A stretch of DNA of 54,001 nt from Flavobacterium xinjiangense. GTDB taxonomy: Bacteria > Bacteroidota > Bacteroidia > Flavobacteriales > Flavobacteriaceae. The stretch spans positions 1-54,001 of the forward strand of contig NZ_FRCL01000018.1 in the NCBI RefSeq assembly GCF_900142885.1, in the 5' to 3' direction. Each line of letters starts with the position of its first letter. Position 1 is the stretch's first letter. The position numbers and the translations under genes were made by a program. This document shows, in pieces, positions 7,703-16,000 of the stretch. Under the pieces are notes generated by a model. That model made no database searches, was not told the origin of the DNA, and worked only from the letters and a program-made list of their open reading frames with translations.

Positions 7703-8653
7703 TTATATTCCGAAACCTGATCTTGCTCCACCTGAAACAAATAAAGCAGACATTCTTGATTTTTGACCGTTAGTAAACATATACATTCCTCTGTCGTCAG
7801 TGTAATCCATGTAGTTCATTGTCATTTCGTTGTGAGCAGGTAAACATGTACTTACATAAGGATAAGTTGGCACACCAAAGTTTGAAGTTTTGTGAACCGG
7901 AGTGTCAGAAACTAAATCATCTCCACAAGAAGCATCTCCCCATATGTGACGAAGATTCATCCAGTGACCTACTTCATGTGAAGCAGTTCTTCCTAAATTA
8001 TAAGGAGCACTTGCAGCGCTTGATAAACCGAAGTAGAAAGAGTCGATAACAACTCCATCGGTTGCTAAAGAACCTCCAGGAAATTGAGCATATCCTAAGA
8101 TACCACCGCCAATTGTACAAGCCCACATGTTTAATGTTGTTGTAGGTGTTGTAGGATCTAAACCTCCTTGTTTTGTTTTTTTCATTGCATCTCTAGTTCC
8201 CCATGAAGATTTAGTTGTTGATTTTCTATTAATCTTCACTAATTCAAAAGTGATCCCAACATTTGCAGCTACACCAGCAAATTCAGCAGGAGTACTACTA
8301 AAATCAGCGTTTGTTGCAGTGTAATCTTTGTTTAATACGTCAATTTGTGATTGAATTTGAGCATCAGAGATATTTTCAGCAGCAGTTCTGTATAATACAT
8401 TTACGACAACTGGAATTACTACTTTACCATTTACCAAACGGTTAGTTAACATTGATTTTTTTGTAAAGGCTTCAATTTCGTTCATTCTTAAAGCTAAAGT
8501 AGGATCAGCTTTTAATTGTTCAGCCAAAACATCTTGTGATGCACATGAACGACGAGCTGTAGCATTTGTTGCAGCAGCAGTAGATTCTGTTTGGTCATTT
8601 TGACAAGAGAAAAGCATTAAAAATGCCGTTGCAGTTAAAAGAATTTTTTTCAT
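7703..8653 (-). CDS. M43-family zinc metalloprotease lipoprotein (copy 2 of 3)
   Basis: A 316-residue paralogue, nearly identical to copy 1 through the catalytic domain. It has the same lipobox (C17), zinc motif HEVGHWMNLRH at about 226-236, Met-turn NYMDY, and C-terminal FVSGGARSGFGI. Differences from copy 1 concentrate in the segment after the lipobox (residues about 20-40), as expected for a linker or prosegment. It is separated from copy 1 by about 200 bp with its own terminator, so each copy seems to be an independent unit rather than part of an operon. A promoter-like element is visible upstream. Confidence 0.88.
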   Translation of the reverse strand: MKKILLTATAFLMLFSCQNDQTESTAAATNATARRSCASQDVLAEQLKADPTLALRMNEIEAFTKKSMLTNRLVNGKVVIPVVVNVLYRTAAENISDAQIQSQIDVLNKDYTATNADFSSTPAEFAGVAANVGITFELVKINRKSTTKSSWGTRDAMKKTKQGGLDPTTPTTTLNMWACTIGGGILGYAQFPGGSLATDGVVIDSFYFGLSSAASAPYNLGRTASHEVGHWMNLRHIWGDASCGDDLVSDTPVHKTSNFGVPTYPYVSTCLPAHNEMTMNYMDYTDDRGMYMFTNGQKSRMSALFVSGGARSGFGI

Positions 8654-8676
8654 AATTAATTGGGGTTACTTGTTAT

Positions 8677-8707
8677 AAAAGATAGGTTTTGGTTAATAAT
8701 AATGCAA
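8677..8707 (-). promoter_or_regulatory. Promoter-like element of M43 copy 2
   Basis: On the minus strand TTG (8705-8707), a 20-bp spacer and TATCTTTT (8677-8684, seven of eight to TAnnTTTG) lie just upstream of the gene. About 80 bp here align closely with the region upstream of copy 3, which supports function. Confidence 0.55.
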
Positions 8708-9105
8708 TTCTATAACAATTTTTTGAATAAAAAAAATATATTTAAAAGAAAAATCTACCGACTATATCGTTTTCGTAAAGTTAATTTGTCTGTTATGAGG
8801 TTTTACCTTACAATTAAATAATTAATGTGACTTTTTAACTGAATACTTGTCAATGATTATCGTATTTAGTTCATTAATTAAATTATTATAAGAATACTTT
8901 CAAAAAAGTTGTAAAGTGGAGCTATTGGAATTACGTGGTTGTTTTAGTCATAAAAAATGAATTTTTTTATTATTATTTGAAAACTAATTTAGGGCAAAGA
9001 GATTAATTTAAGGAACTACATATTAGCGTTGTGAATTATGGGAAGCAAATTGTAGTATTTTATGCCAAGTGGATTAATACTATTTCCTTTGACTTACTTT
9101 TAAAT

Positions 9106-9134
9106 AAAAAACTCGCTAACAAGTAGCGAGTTTT
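9106..9134 (-). terminator. Terminator of M43 gene copy 3 (repeat copy C)
   Basis: Third occurrence of the ACTCGCTA / TAGCGAGT hairpin, placed like the other two about 20 bp after the stop codon, with a T-run on the minus strand. Confidence 0.86.
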
Positions 9135-9154
9135 AGAATCTTAAAATTTAAAAA

Positions 9155-10105
9155 TTATATTCCGAATCCTGATCTTGCACCACCTGATACAAAAATAGCA
9201 GACATTCTTGATTTTTGTCCATTTGAAAACATATACATTGCATTATCATCAGTATAGTCCATGTAGTTCATAGTCATCTCTACCGGAGTTCCTGAACATG
9301 TACTGTAATGTGGATATGCAGGAACACCATAATTTGCATCGTTATGAGTTGGTGTGTCAGATACTAAATCACTTCCACAATTAGCATCACCCCAAATATG
9401 ACGTAAATTCATCCAGTGTCCTACTTCATGCGTCGCAGTTCTTCCTAAGTTGTAAGGAGCACTAGCAGTTCCAGATAATCCGACATATTTAGAATCAATA
9501 GCTACTCCATCAGTTGAAGATGCTCCACCTGGGAATTGTGCATAGCCTAAGATCCCACCACCAATTGTACAAACCCATAAGTTAAGTTTTGTAGTAGGTG
9601 AAGTAGGAGCAATTCCGCCATAAGTTGTTTTTTTCATGGTGTCAGTAGTTCCCCATGAAGTTTTAGTTGTAGATTTTCTAATTACTTGATCTAATACAAA
9701 TGTGATTCCAACATTTGCTTTTACACCTGAAAATAAAGAAGGAACTTTATTAAAATCAGAGTTTGTTGCGTTAAAATCTTGATTCAGTACATTAATTTGA
9801 GATTGAATCTGTGTTAAAGAGATATTTTCAGCAGTTGTTCGATATAAAACATTTACCACAACTGGAATCTCAACTTTTCCGTTTACTAAACGATTGGTTA
9901 GCATAGCATTTTGGGTAAAAGCTTCAATTTGGTTCATTCTTAAAGCTAAAGTAGGGTCAGCTTTTAATTGAGCAGCTAATACATCTTGAGATGCACAACT
10001 ACGTTTGGTAAGAGCAGTAGCATTTTGCGTTGTTGATTCAGTTGTGTCATTTTGACAAGAGAAAAGCATTAAAAATGCAGTTGCGGTTAAAAGAATTTTT
10101 TTCAT
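9155..10105 (-). CDS. M43-family zinc metalloprotease lipoprotein (copy 3 of 3)
   Basis: The most divergent of the three paralogues but again exactly 316 residues. Lipobox Cys is C17; the zinc motif is HEVGHWMNLRH and the Met-turn NYMDY. Changes are spread over the catalytic domain (for example VIRKST for INRKST, and NDANYGVPAYPHYSTC before the Met-turn), so substrate preference may have shifted. Its order with copies 1 and 2, all on the same strand, suggests it acts as the older member of a series of tandem duplications. It has its own promoter-like element and terminator. Confidence 0.88.
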   Translation of the reverse strand: MKKILLTATAFLMLFSCQNDTTESTTQNATALTKRSCASQDVLAAQLKADPTLALRMNQIEAFTQNAMLTNRLVNGKVEIPVVVNVLYRTTAENISLTQIQSQINVLNQDFNATNSDFNKVPSLFSGVKANVGITFVLDQVIRKSTTKTSWGTTDTMKKTTYGGIAPTSPTTKLNLWVCTIGGGILGYAQFPGGASSTDGVAIDSKYVGLSGTASAPYNLGRTATHEVGHWMNLRHIWGDANCGSDLVSDTPTHNDANYGVPAYPHYSTCSGTPVEMTMNYMDYTDDNAMYMFSNGQKSRMSAIFVSGGARSGFGI

Positions 10106-10127
10106 AATAAATAAGGGCTTTTGTTAT

Positions 10128-10158
10128 AAAATATTGGTTTTGGTTAATATTACTGCAA
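10128..10158 (-). promoter_or_regulatory. Promoter-like element of M43 copy 3
   Basis: On the minus strand TTG (10156-10158), a 20-bp spacer and AATATTTT (10128-10135) occupy the same place as the copy 2 element. The spacer halves nearest both boxes are conserved between the copies. Confidence 0.45.
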
Positions 10159-10282
10159 TTATATAACAATTTTTTAAATAAAAAAATATTTCTAAAAATA
10201 ATAAAAATGAATATGTAACGTTGAAGCGCCTATTTTCAAAGTTGTTAAATAATCATATTTAATTCCTTCGTATCAGGTAAAT

Positions 10283-10293
10283 TTGTACTACAA
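10283..10293. repeat. TTGTACTACAA motif upstream of M43 copy 3
   Basis: Identical to the 11-mer at 7606-7616. It lies about 180 bp upstream of the copy 3 start. Confidence 0.35.
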
Positions 10294-10479
10294 CACTATT
10301 TTTTGAAGTACTTCGTCAATGGTAGCTTCGAAAAGCTATAAAAAGGAGAGAGGAGAATTGTTTATAAATACTACAATAATTCTAAGTTAAAAACGAAATG
10401 TTTGGACAAACTAATGAATAAAAAAAGAACTATTTTATGAAAAATAATTAAGGAAAGTTATGATTGTCCTTTTTAACTA

Positions 10480-11115
10480 CTAATTAAAGATATAATTTAT
10501 GATATTAGCCCCCATTTTTAGTGCTTTTTCACGAACTTCTATTGGGTCGTTATGTACTTCGGGATCTTCCCAACCGTCGCCTAAGTCACATTCATAGGTA
10601 TAAAGCAGTACTAATTTGTTTTCTACAAATATTCCAAAAGCCTGTGGTCGTTTGCCATCATGCTCATGTATTTTAGGTAATCCACTAGAAAAAAGGTACG
10701 GTTTCTGAAAAATGGCATGATTTGAAGGGATTTCTACTAAATCAGTACCAGGGAATATTTTTTTAATTTCCTTTCTAATGTATTGATCCATGCCATAATT
10801 ATCATCAATGTGAAGAAAACCGCCAGCTGATAAATAATTTCTAAGATTAATTACATCACTATCACTAAACACTACATTTCCGTGTCCAGTCATATGGACG
10901 AACGGATAGGAAAGTAAATCGGGACTGCTTGGTTCAACAGTTCCTGGCTTCGATTTTATTTTAGTGTTTATATTCGCATTACAATATTTTATTAAATTGG
11001 GCAATGAAGTTGGGTTAGCATACCAATCTCCTCCACCACCATATTTTAATAAAGCTATTTCTTGCGAAAATGAAGAAATAGATACTAGAAATACTATGTA
11101 AAATATTTTTTTCAT
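10480..11115 (-). CDS. DUF4159 domain-containing exported protein
   Basis: A 211-residue protein of the DUF4159 family. The start at 11115 is preferred over 11124 because it opens directly on the signal peptide (MKKIFYIVFLVSISSFSQ). Family features seen are GGGGDWY near the N-terminus, HMTGHG at about 75-80, a GGFLHIDDNYG segment near 100 and TYECDLGDGWEDPEVH near the C-terminus. The fold resembles glutamine amidotransferase-like domains, but function is unknown. In other Bacteroidota such proteins lie near gliding and MoxR-related genes; here it follows rsmE and tsaD on the same strand and may be transcribed with them. Confidence 0.82.
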   Translation of the reverse strand: MKKIFYIVFLVSISSFSQEIALLKYGGGGDWYANPTSLPNLIKYCNANINTKIKSKPGTVEPSSPDLLSYPFVHMTGHGNVVFSDSDVINLRNYLSAGGFLHIDDNYGMDQYIRKEIKKIFPGTDLVEIPSNHAIFQKPYLFSSGLPKIHEHDGKRPQAFGIFVENKLVLLYTYECDLGDGWEDPEVHNDPIEVREKALKMGANIINYIFN

Positions 11116-11138
11116 GACTCGCAAGAAGTTATTAATTA

Positions 11139-11846
11139 TTAATTTTCATTAACAAAAACTACGCTATGACACGCAACAATTGCGGCAGTTTCTGTTCTTA
11201 ATCGGGTATTTCCTAAAGAAACCGGAATATAATTTGAATCAAGTGCTAATTCGATTTCTTTTTCTGTAAAATCTCCTTCAGGACCAATGAGTATTGTAAC
11301 ATTTTCATTCGGTTTTAAGGCTGTTTTTAGAGTTTTTTTATCTGTTTCTTCGCAATGAGCTATAAAATTTAATCCTTGTTGTTTTTGTTTCAAAAATTCT
11401 TTGAACGGTATAGCATTATTTAATTTAGGAAGAAATAATACATTAGATTGCTTCATGGCAGTCAATAGAATTTTTTCAAATCTTTCGGTATTGATTACTT
11501 TTCTTTCGGATCGATCACAAATAATAGGGGTGATTTCATGAATACCAATTTCAGTAGCTTTTTCTAAAAACCATTCAAAACGATCATTCATTTTGGTTGG
11601 AGCTACGACTAAATGCAAATGAAATTTAGGAGTTGCTGATTTTTCGAAAGAAATAATTTTCACTGTGCATTTACTGTCAGAAGCTAAAGTAATTTCGGTC
11701 TTAAATAATAAACCTAAGCCATTGGTAACATAGAGAATATCAGTATCTTTTTTTCGTAATACTTTAATAATATGTTTGCTTTCTTCTTTATCAAAAGAAA
11801 AGTTTTCAGTGGTTTCATTAATATTTATATTATAAAATAATTGCAT
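11139..11846 (-). CDS. rsmE: 16S rRNA (uracil-1498-N3)-methyltransferase RsmE
   Basis: A 235-residue SPOUT methyltransferase that methylates N3 of U1498 in 16S rRNA using S-adenosylmethionine. An N-terminal PUA-like region (1-70) includes EESKHIIKVLRKK. The trefoil-knot SAM pocket shows LIGPEGDF (about 180-187) and SLGNTRLRTETA near the C-terminus, both diagnostic for RsmE. The motif KATEIGI and the basic segment RSERKV are also conserved. It lies three bases after tsaD and 23 bp before the DUF4159 gene, as part of a minus-strand operon. Confidence 0.94.
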   Translation of the reverse strand: MQLFYNININETTENFSFDKEESKHIIKVLRKKDTDILYVTNGLGLLFKTEITLASDSKCTVKIISFEKSATPKFHLHLVVAPTKMNDRFEWFLEKATEIGIHEITPIICDRSERKVINTERFEKILLTAMKQSNVLFLPKLNNAIPFKEFLKQKQQGLNFIAHCEETDKKTLKTALKPNENVTILIGPEGDFTEKEIELALDSNYIPVSLGNTRLRTETAAIVACHSVVFVNEN

Positions 11847-11849
11847 AAT

Positions 11850-12872
11850 TTAGAATTGTATTCTTGCTTTAGAAACAACAGATGAAGTTTCGAAATTTTT
11901 AGTTAAAAATTTTTGGTAACCTACAATTCCAATCATTGCAGCGTTATCCGTAGTGTATTCAAATTTAGGAATAAATGTTTTCCATCCATATTTATTCTCC
12001 GTTTCTTTTAATGTTTTTCGGATTCCTGAATTGGCAGAAACACCACCTCCAATTGCGATTTGTTTTATTCCTGTTTCCTTTACAGCTAATTTTAATTTAT
12101 CCATTAAAATTTCAATTATTGTAAACTGAATAGAGGCACAAATATCATCCAAATTTTCTTCAATAAATTTAGGGTTTTCAAGCTTTTTCTTTTGAATAAA
12201 ATATAAAATGGCTGTTTTTAATCCGGAGAAACTAAAATCTAATCCTGGAACTTTTGGTTTTGTAAATACAAAAGCCTTAGGATTTCCTAATTGCGCATGT
12301 TTATCAATTAAAGGACCGCCAGGGTAGGGAAGACCAAGTATTTTTGCACTCTTGTCAAAAGCTTCGCCAACCGCATCATCAGTGGTTTCTCCTATAATAG
12401 TCAGGTTAAAAAAATCATTAACTCGCACAATTTGGGTATGTCCTCCGCTAATTGTTAACGCCAAAAACGGGAAAGTAGGTTTTTCAAATCCTTCTTCATC
12501 GATAAAATGAGCTAATATGTGAGCATGCATGTGATTTACAGCAATCAAAGGAATTTTCAATGCTAATGCTAATGATTTTGCAAATGAGCTGCCAACAAGA
12601 AGAGATCCCATCAATCCTGGTCCTTGGGTAAATGCGATTGCTGATAGCTGTTCTTTTTGTATCTTTGCTTTTCGGAGTGCAGCATCAATTACCGGTACTA
12701 TATTTTGCTGATGTGCGCGAGAAGCTAGTTCAGGAACTACGCCGCCATATTGAGTATGAATTAACTGATTAGCAACAACATTTGACAAGACTTTATCGTT
12801 TTGTAAAATAGCAGCAGCTGTATCATCACATGAACTTTCGATAGCAAGAATAAAAACCTCTGGATTTTGCAT
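11850..12872 (-). CDS. tsaD: tRNA N6-adenosine threonylcarbamoyltransferase TsaD
   Basis: A 340-residue member of the Kae1/TsaD family that transfers the threonylcarbamoyl group from TC-AMP to A37 of ANN-decoding tRNAs, with TsaB and TsaE. Diagnostic motifs are IESSCDDT (11-18), metal ligands H114 and H118 in NHMHAH, SGGHT, and GGGVSANSG near the C-terminus. The start at 12872 (MQNPEV) is preferred; an upstream in-frame ATG at 12884 would add four residues not usual in the family. It is divergent from the large tamB-like gene and upstream of rsmE. TsaB and TsaE are not in the window. Confidence 0.95.
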   Translation of the reverse strand: MQNPEVFILAIESSCDDTAAAILQNDKVLSNVVANQLIHTQYGGVVPELASRAHQQNIVPVIDAALRKAKIQKEQLSAIAFTQGPGLMGSLLVGSSFAKSLALALKIPLIAVNHMHAHILAHFIDEEGFEKPTFPFLALTISGGHTQIVRVNDFFNLTIIGETTDDAVGEAFDKSAKILGLPYPGGPLIDKHAQLGNPKAFVFTKPKVPGLDFSFSGLKTAILYFIQKKKLENPKFIEENLDDICASIQFTIIEILMDKLKLAVKETGIKQIAIGGGVSANSGIRKTLKETENKYGWKTFIPKFEYTTDNAAMIGIVGYQKFLTKNFETSSVVSKARIQF

Positions 12873-13022
12873 AAAAAGGCACAAATTTTGAATTATATTT
12901 GACGAACTGATTTTAAAATATTTATTTTTACGGCGGAGCCAAAATTAAAGAATTTTTATTAAAAGGACCGCTGTTTCTAAAAGCAAAATAAAATATTATA
13001 AAAATTAAAAAAATAAACAAGT

Positions 13023-16000
13023 ATCAAAAAATTTAGAAAAATAGTATTTCGTTCTATACTTGGACTTATCCTACTTTTATTGGTGCTTGGTATTGCATTG
13101 ACAACACCTTTTGTTCAAACAAAAATAGCTCAATATTTTGTCCGAAGTCTTAATAAAGATTTTAAAACTGATATTGCAATTGATGGAGTTGCGGTATCTA
13201 TTTTTGGGGGTGTAAAGTTTAAAAAAGTTTTGATACTGGATCATCATAAAGACACTTTGATTTATGCAAATCGAATTAAAACGACAATTTTAGAGGGTAA
13301 AAAATTATTAGATGGTGATTTGGTTTTTGGAGATTTACGTTTAGATGGTTTAATTTTTAATTTAAAAACGTATAAAAACGAGAAATTCTCCAATATTGAT
13401 AAGTTTATTGCCGCCTTTGAAACCGGAAAAAAGTCAAAAAAACATTTTCTATTAAAATCTTCTAAACTTCATGTTTATAATGGTCATTTCATTTTAACAG
13501 ATGAGAATAGGGCGACCCCTATATCAGTTAATTTTAGTAAATTGAATGCCTCTGTCGATGATTTTCAATTGTATGGCTCAGAAGTTACTACCATAATCAA
13601 CAAAATGTCCTTTCTGGATCATCGTGGTTTATATGTTGAGAATTTAAGTTCAAAATTTAGTTATTCGAAGAAGAGTATTAAACTGGAAGATCTTGATTTA
13701 TTAACTAGGGGATCAAAGGTAAAGGGGACGGTCTATTTGAATTATAAAATTGAAGATTTCTCCAATTTTACGGATAAAGTTCAATTTAATATAAAATTGG
13801 ATACGGCGTCAATTGCGTCAAATGACATTCGGTTTTTTTATAAAGAGTTGGGCAAAAACCAGCATTTTTTTACAAAAGCAAATATTAAGGGAACGCTGAA
13901 TGATTTAAGGATAACAAATTTAAATTTAATTGATTCCAAAAACACTCAGATAATAGGTGATATAAATTTCAAGAATTTATTTGCAAACAAAGAGCATGGG
14001 TTTTACATGTATGGTAAATTTGATAAACTTTATTCCAGCTATGACAAGCTCATAGTTATACTTCCTGATATTTTGGGAAAAAAGCTGCCAACCACGCTAA
14101 AAAAATTAGGAAAATTTTCTGCCAAGGGTATTACACATATTACTACTACGACAATTGATGCTGATTTTTCAATGGTAACAGAATTGGGAAAAGTGACTTC
14201 TAAATTACAGATGAAAAATATAGATGTGATCGACAAAGCGTCTTATGTAGGAAATGTTGTTATTGAAGATTTTGACATAGGTACTTTATTTGATAGAAAA
14301 GATATAGGAAGAGTAAGTTTTGATTTAGATGTGGATGGAAAAGGGTTTAAAGAAAAATATTTAGATACATCGATAAAAGGGGATGTGAGTCAAATTGATT
14401 ACAATAATTACACCTATAATAATGTAGTCGTAAATGGTAATTTTAAAATGCCTAATTATAAAGGACAACTTTCAGTAAATGACCCTAATTTAAGTATGAC
14501 ATTTGATGGTTTACTGGATTTAAGCAAAAAAGACAGTCGATACGATTTTCATATTAATGTTGAGAACGCTGATTTGCATAAATTAAATTTTGTAAAAGAT
14601 TCTATATCTATTTTCAAAGGAGATGTTGTTGTTCAAGCTTCCGGTAATACTATTGAGAATCTTCAGGGAGATTTGTATGTTAATAAAACTTCATATCAAA
14701 ATGTAAAAGGAACCTATAATTTTGATGATTTTGCTATAAAATCAAGTTTTGATCAAAATCGAGTACGAACTATAGTTGTAAATTCTCCAGATGTTATGGA
14801 GGGTGAAATTGTTGGTAAATACGAGTTTAGTCAATTAAAAAATATGATAACTAATTCGTTGGGAAGTCTTTATACGAATTACAAGCCCAATAAAGTAAAA
14901 AAAGGACAGTTTCTTAAATTTGATTTTACCATTTATAATAAAATTATTGAAATATTCTATCCTGAAATTTCTATTGGACCTAACACTATTGTAAAGGGAA
15001 ATATTAACTCAGACAATCAAGAGTTTAAATTAAATTTTAATTCCCCACAGATAAAAGCATCAGATAATACATTTGATAACATCAGGATTTCCGTAGATAA
15101 TAAAAACCCGCTTTATAATGCTTATATTGAATTAGATAGTATAAAAAATAAGTATTATAAAATCAGAGATTTTAGTTTGATTAATGTGACTATGAAAGAT
15201 ACCTTGTTCTTTCGCTCAGAATTTAAAGGAGGCGATAAGGGGGAAGATTATTACAATCTAAATTTATACCACACGATTAATAAGAATAACAAAAATGTTG
15301 TTGGAATTAGTAAATCAGAAGTTAAATTTAAAGATTATTTATGGTTTTTAAATGAACAGGAGGCACCTGATAACCAAATTGTTTTTGATAAATCATTTAA
15401 AAATTTTAATATTGATAATATAATTCTGTCACATGAAGATCAGGCAATCTCATTGATGGGAGATATAAACGGACCGACCTACAAAGATTTAAAATTGAGT
15501 TTCAAAGATGTCGATTTAAATAAAATTACGCCCGAGAATGAAAAATTTGTTTTTAATGGTAATATTAATGGGGAAGTACATTACAAGCAAGACAAGAATG
15601 TTTACCAGCCAACAGCATCAATTGAGATCGACCATTTAAACGTAAATAAAACTGATCTAGGGTTATTGACTTTCGATATAGAAGGGGATGAAAACTTTAA
15701 AAAGTTCACGATTAATTCCACTATTGAAAATGAAAATATCGAGTCTTTTAATGCGAATGGAAATTTTGAGATCGTAAATAAAGAAACAGTACTGGATCTA
15801 AAATTAAAATTCGATAAATTTAATTTGGGTACATTAAGCTCTCTAGGGGGTGAAGTGTTGTCAAATATAAGAGGTTTTGTTTCGGGAAATTCAACAATTC
15901 AGGGAAATCTTAAAAAGCCAGATATTAATGGTCGTCTGTATGTTGATGATGCTGGATTGACCATTCCTTATTTGAATGTAGATTATGCATTGAAAGATAA

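Larger units (their letters stand above)
8654..9154. other. 501-bp intergenic region between M43 copies 2 and 3
   Basis: It holds the copy 2 promoter (8677-8707), the copy 3 terminator (9106-9134) and one TACTACAA core on the minus strand (9050-9057). The rest is very AT-rich with stop codons in all frames; no gene or RNA structure was recognised. Confidence 0.6.
10106..10479. other. 374-bp intergenic region upstream of M43 copy 3
   Basis: It holds the copy 3 promoter-like element, the 11-mer TTGTACTACAA at 10283-10293 and a TACTACAA core at 10369-10376. No open frame of useful size and no terminator for the DUF4159 gene was seen. Confidence 0.55.

Noticed and set aside
7819..8324. Plus-strand open frames inside M43 copies 1 and 2
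   Set aside because: They are antisense shadows of the metalloprotease genes. They recur because the genes are duplicated, not because they are coding.
10384..10410. A possible remnant of the IS150-like end (GTTTGGACAAA)
   Set aside because: The 11-mer matches the inner part of the IS end at 326-350, but the outer 16 bases match at only about half. No transposase remnant is nearby, so chance is more likely.
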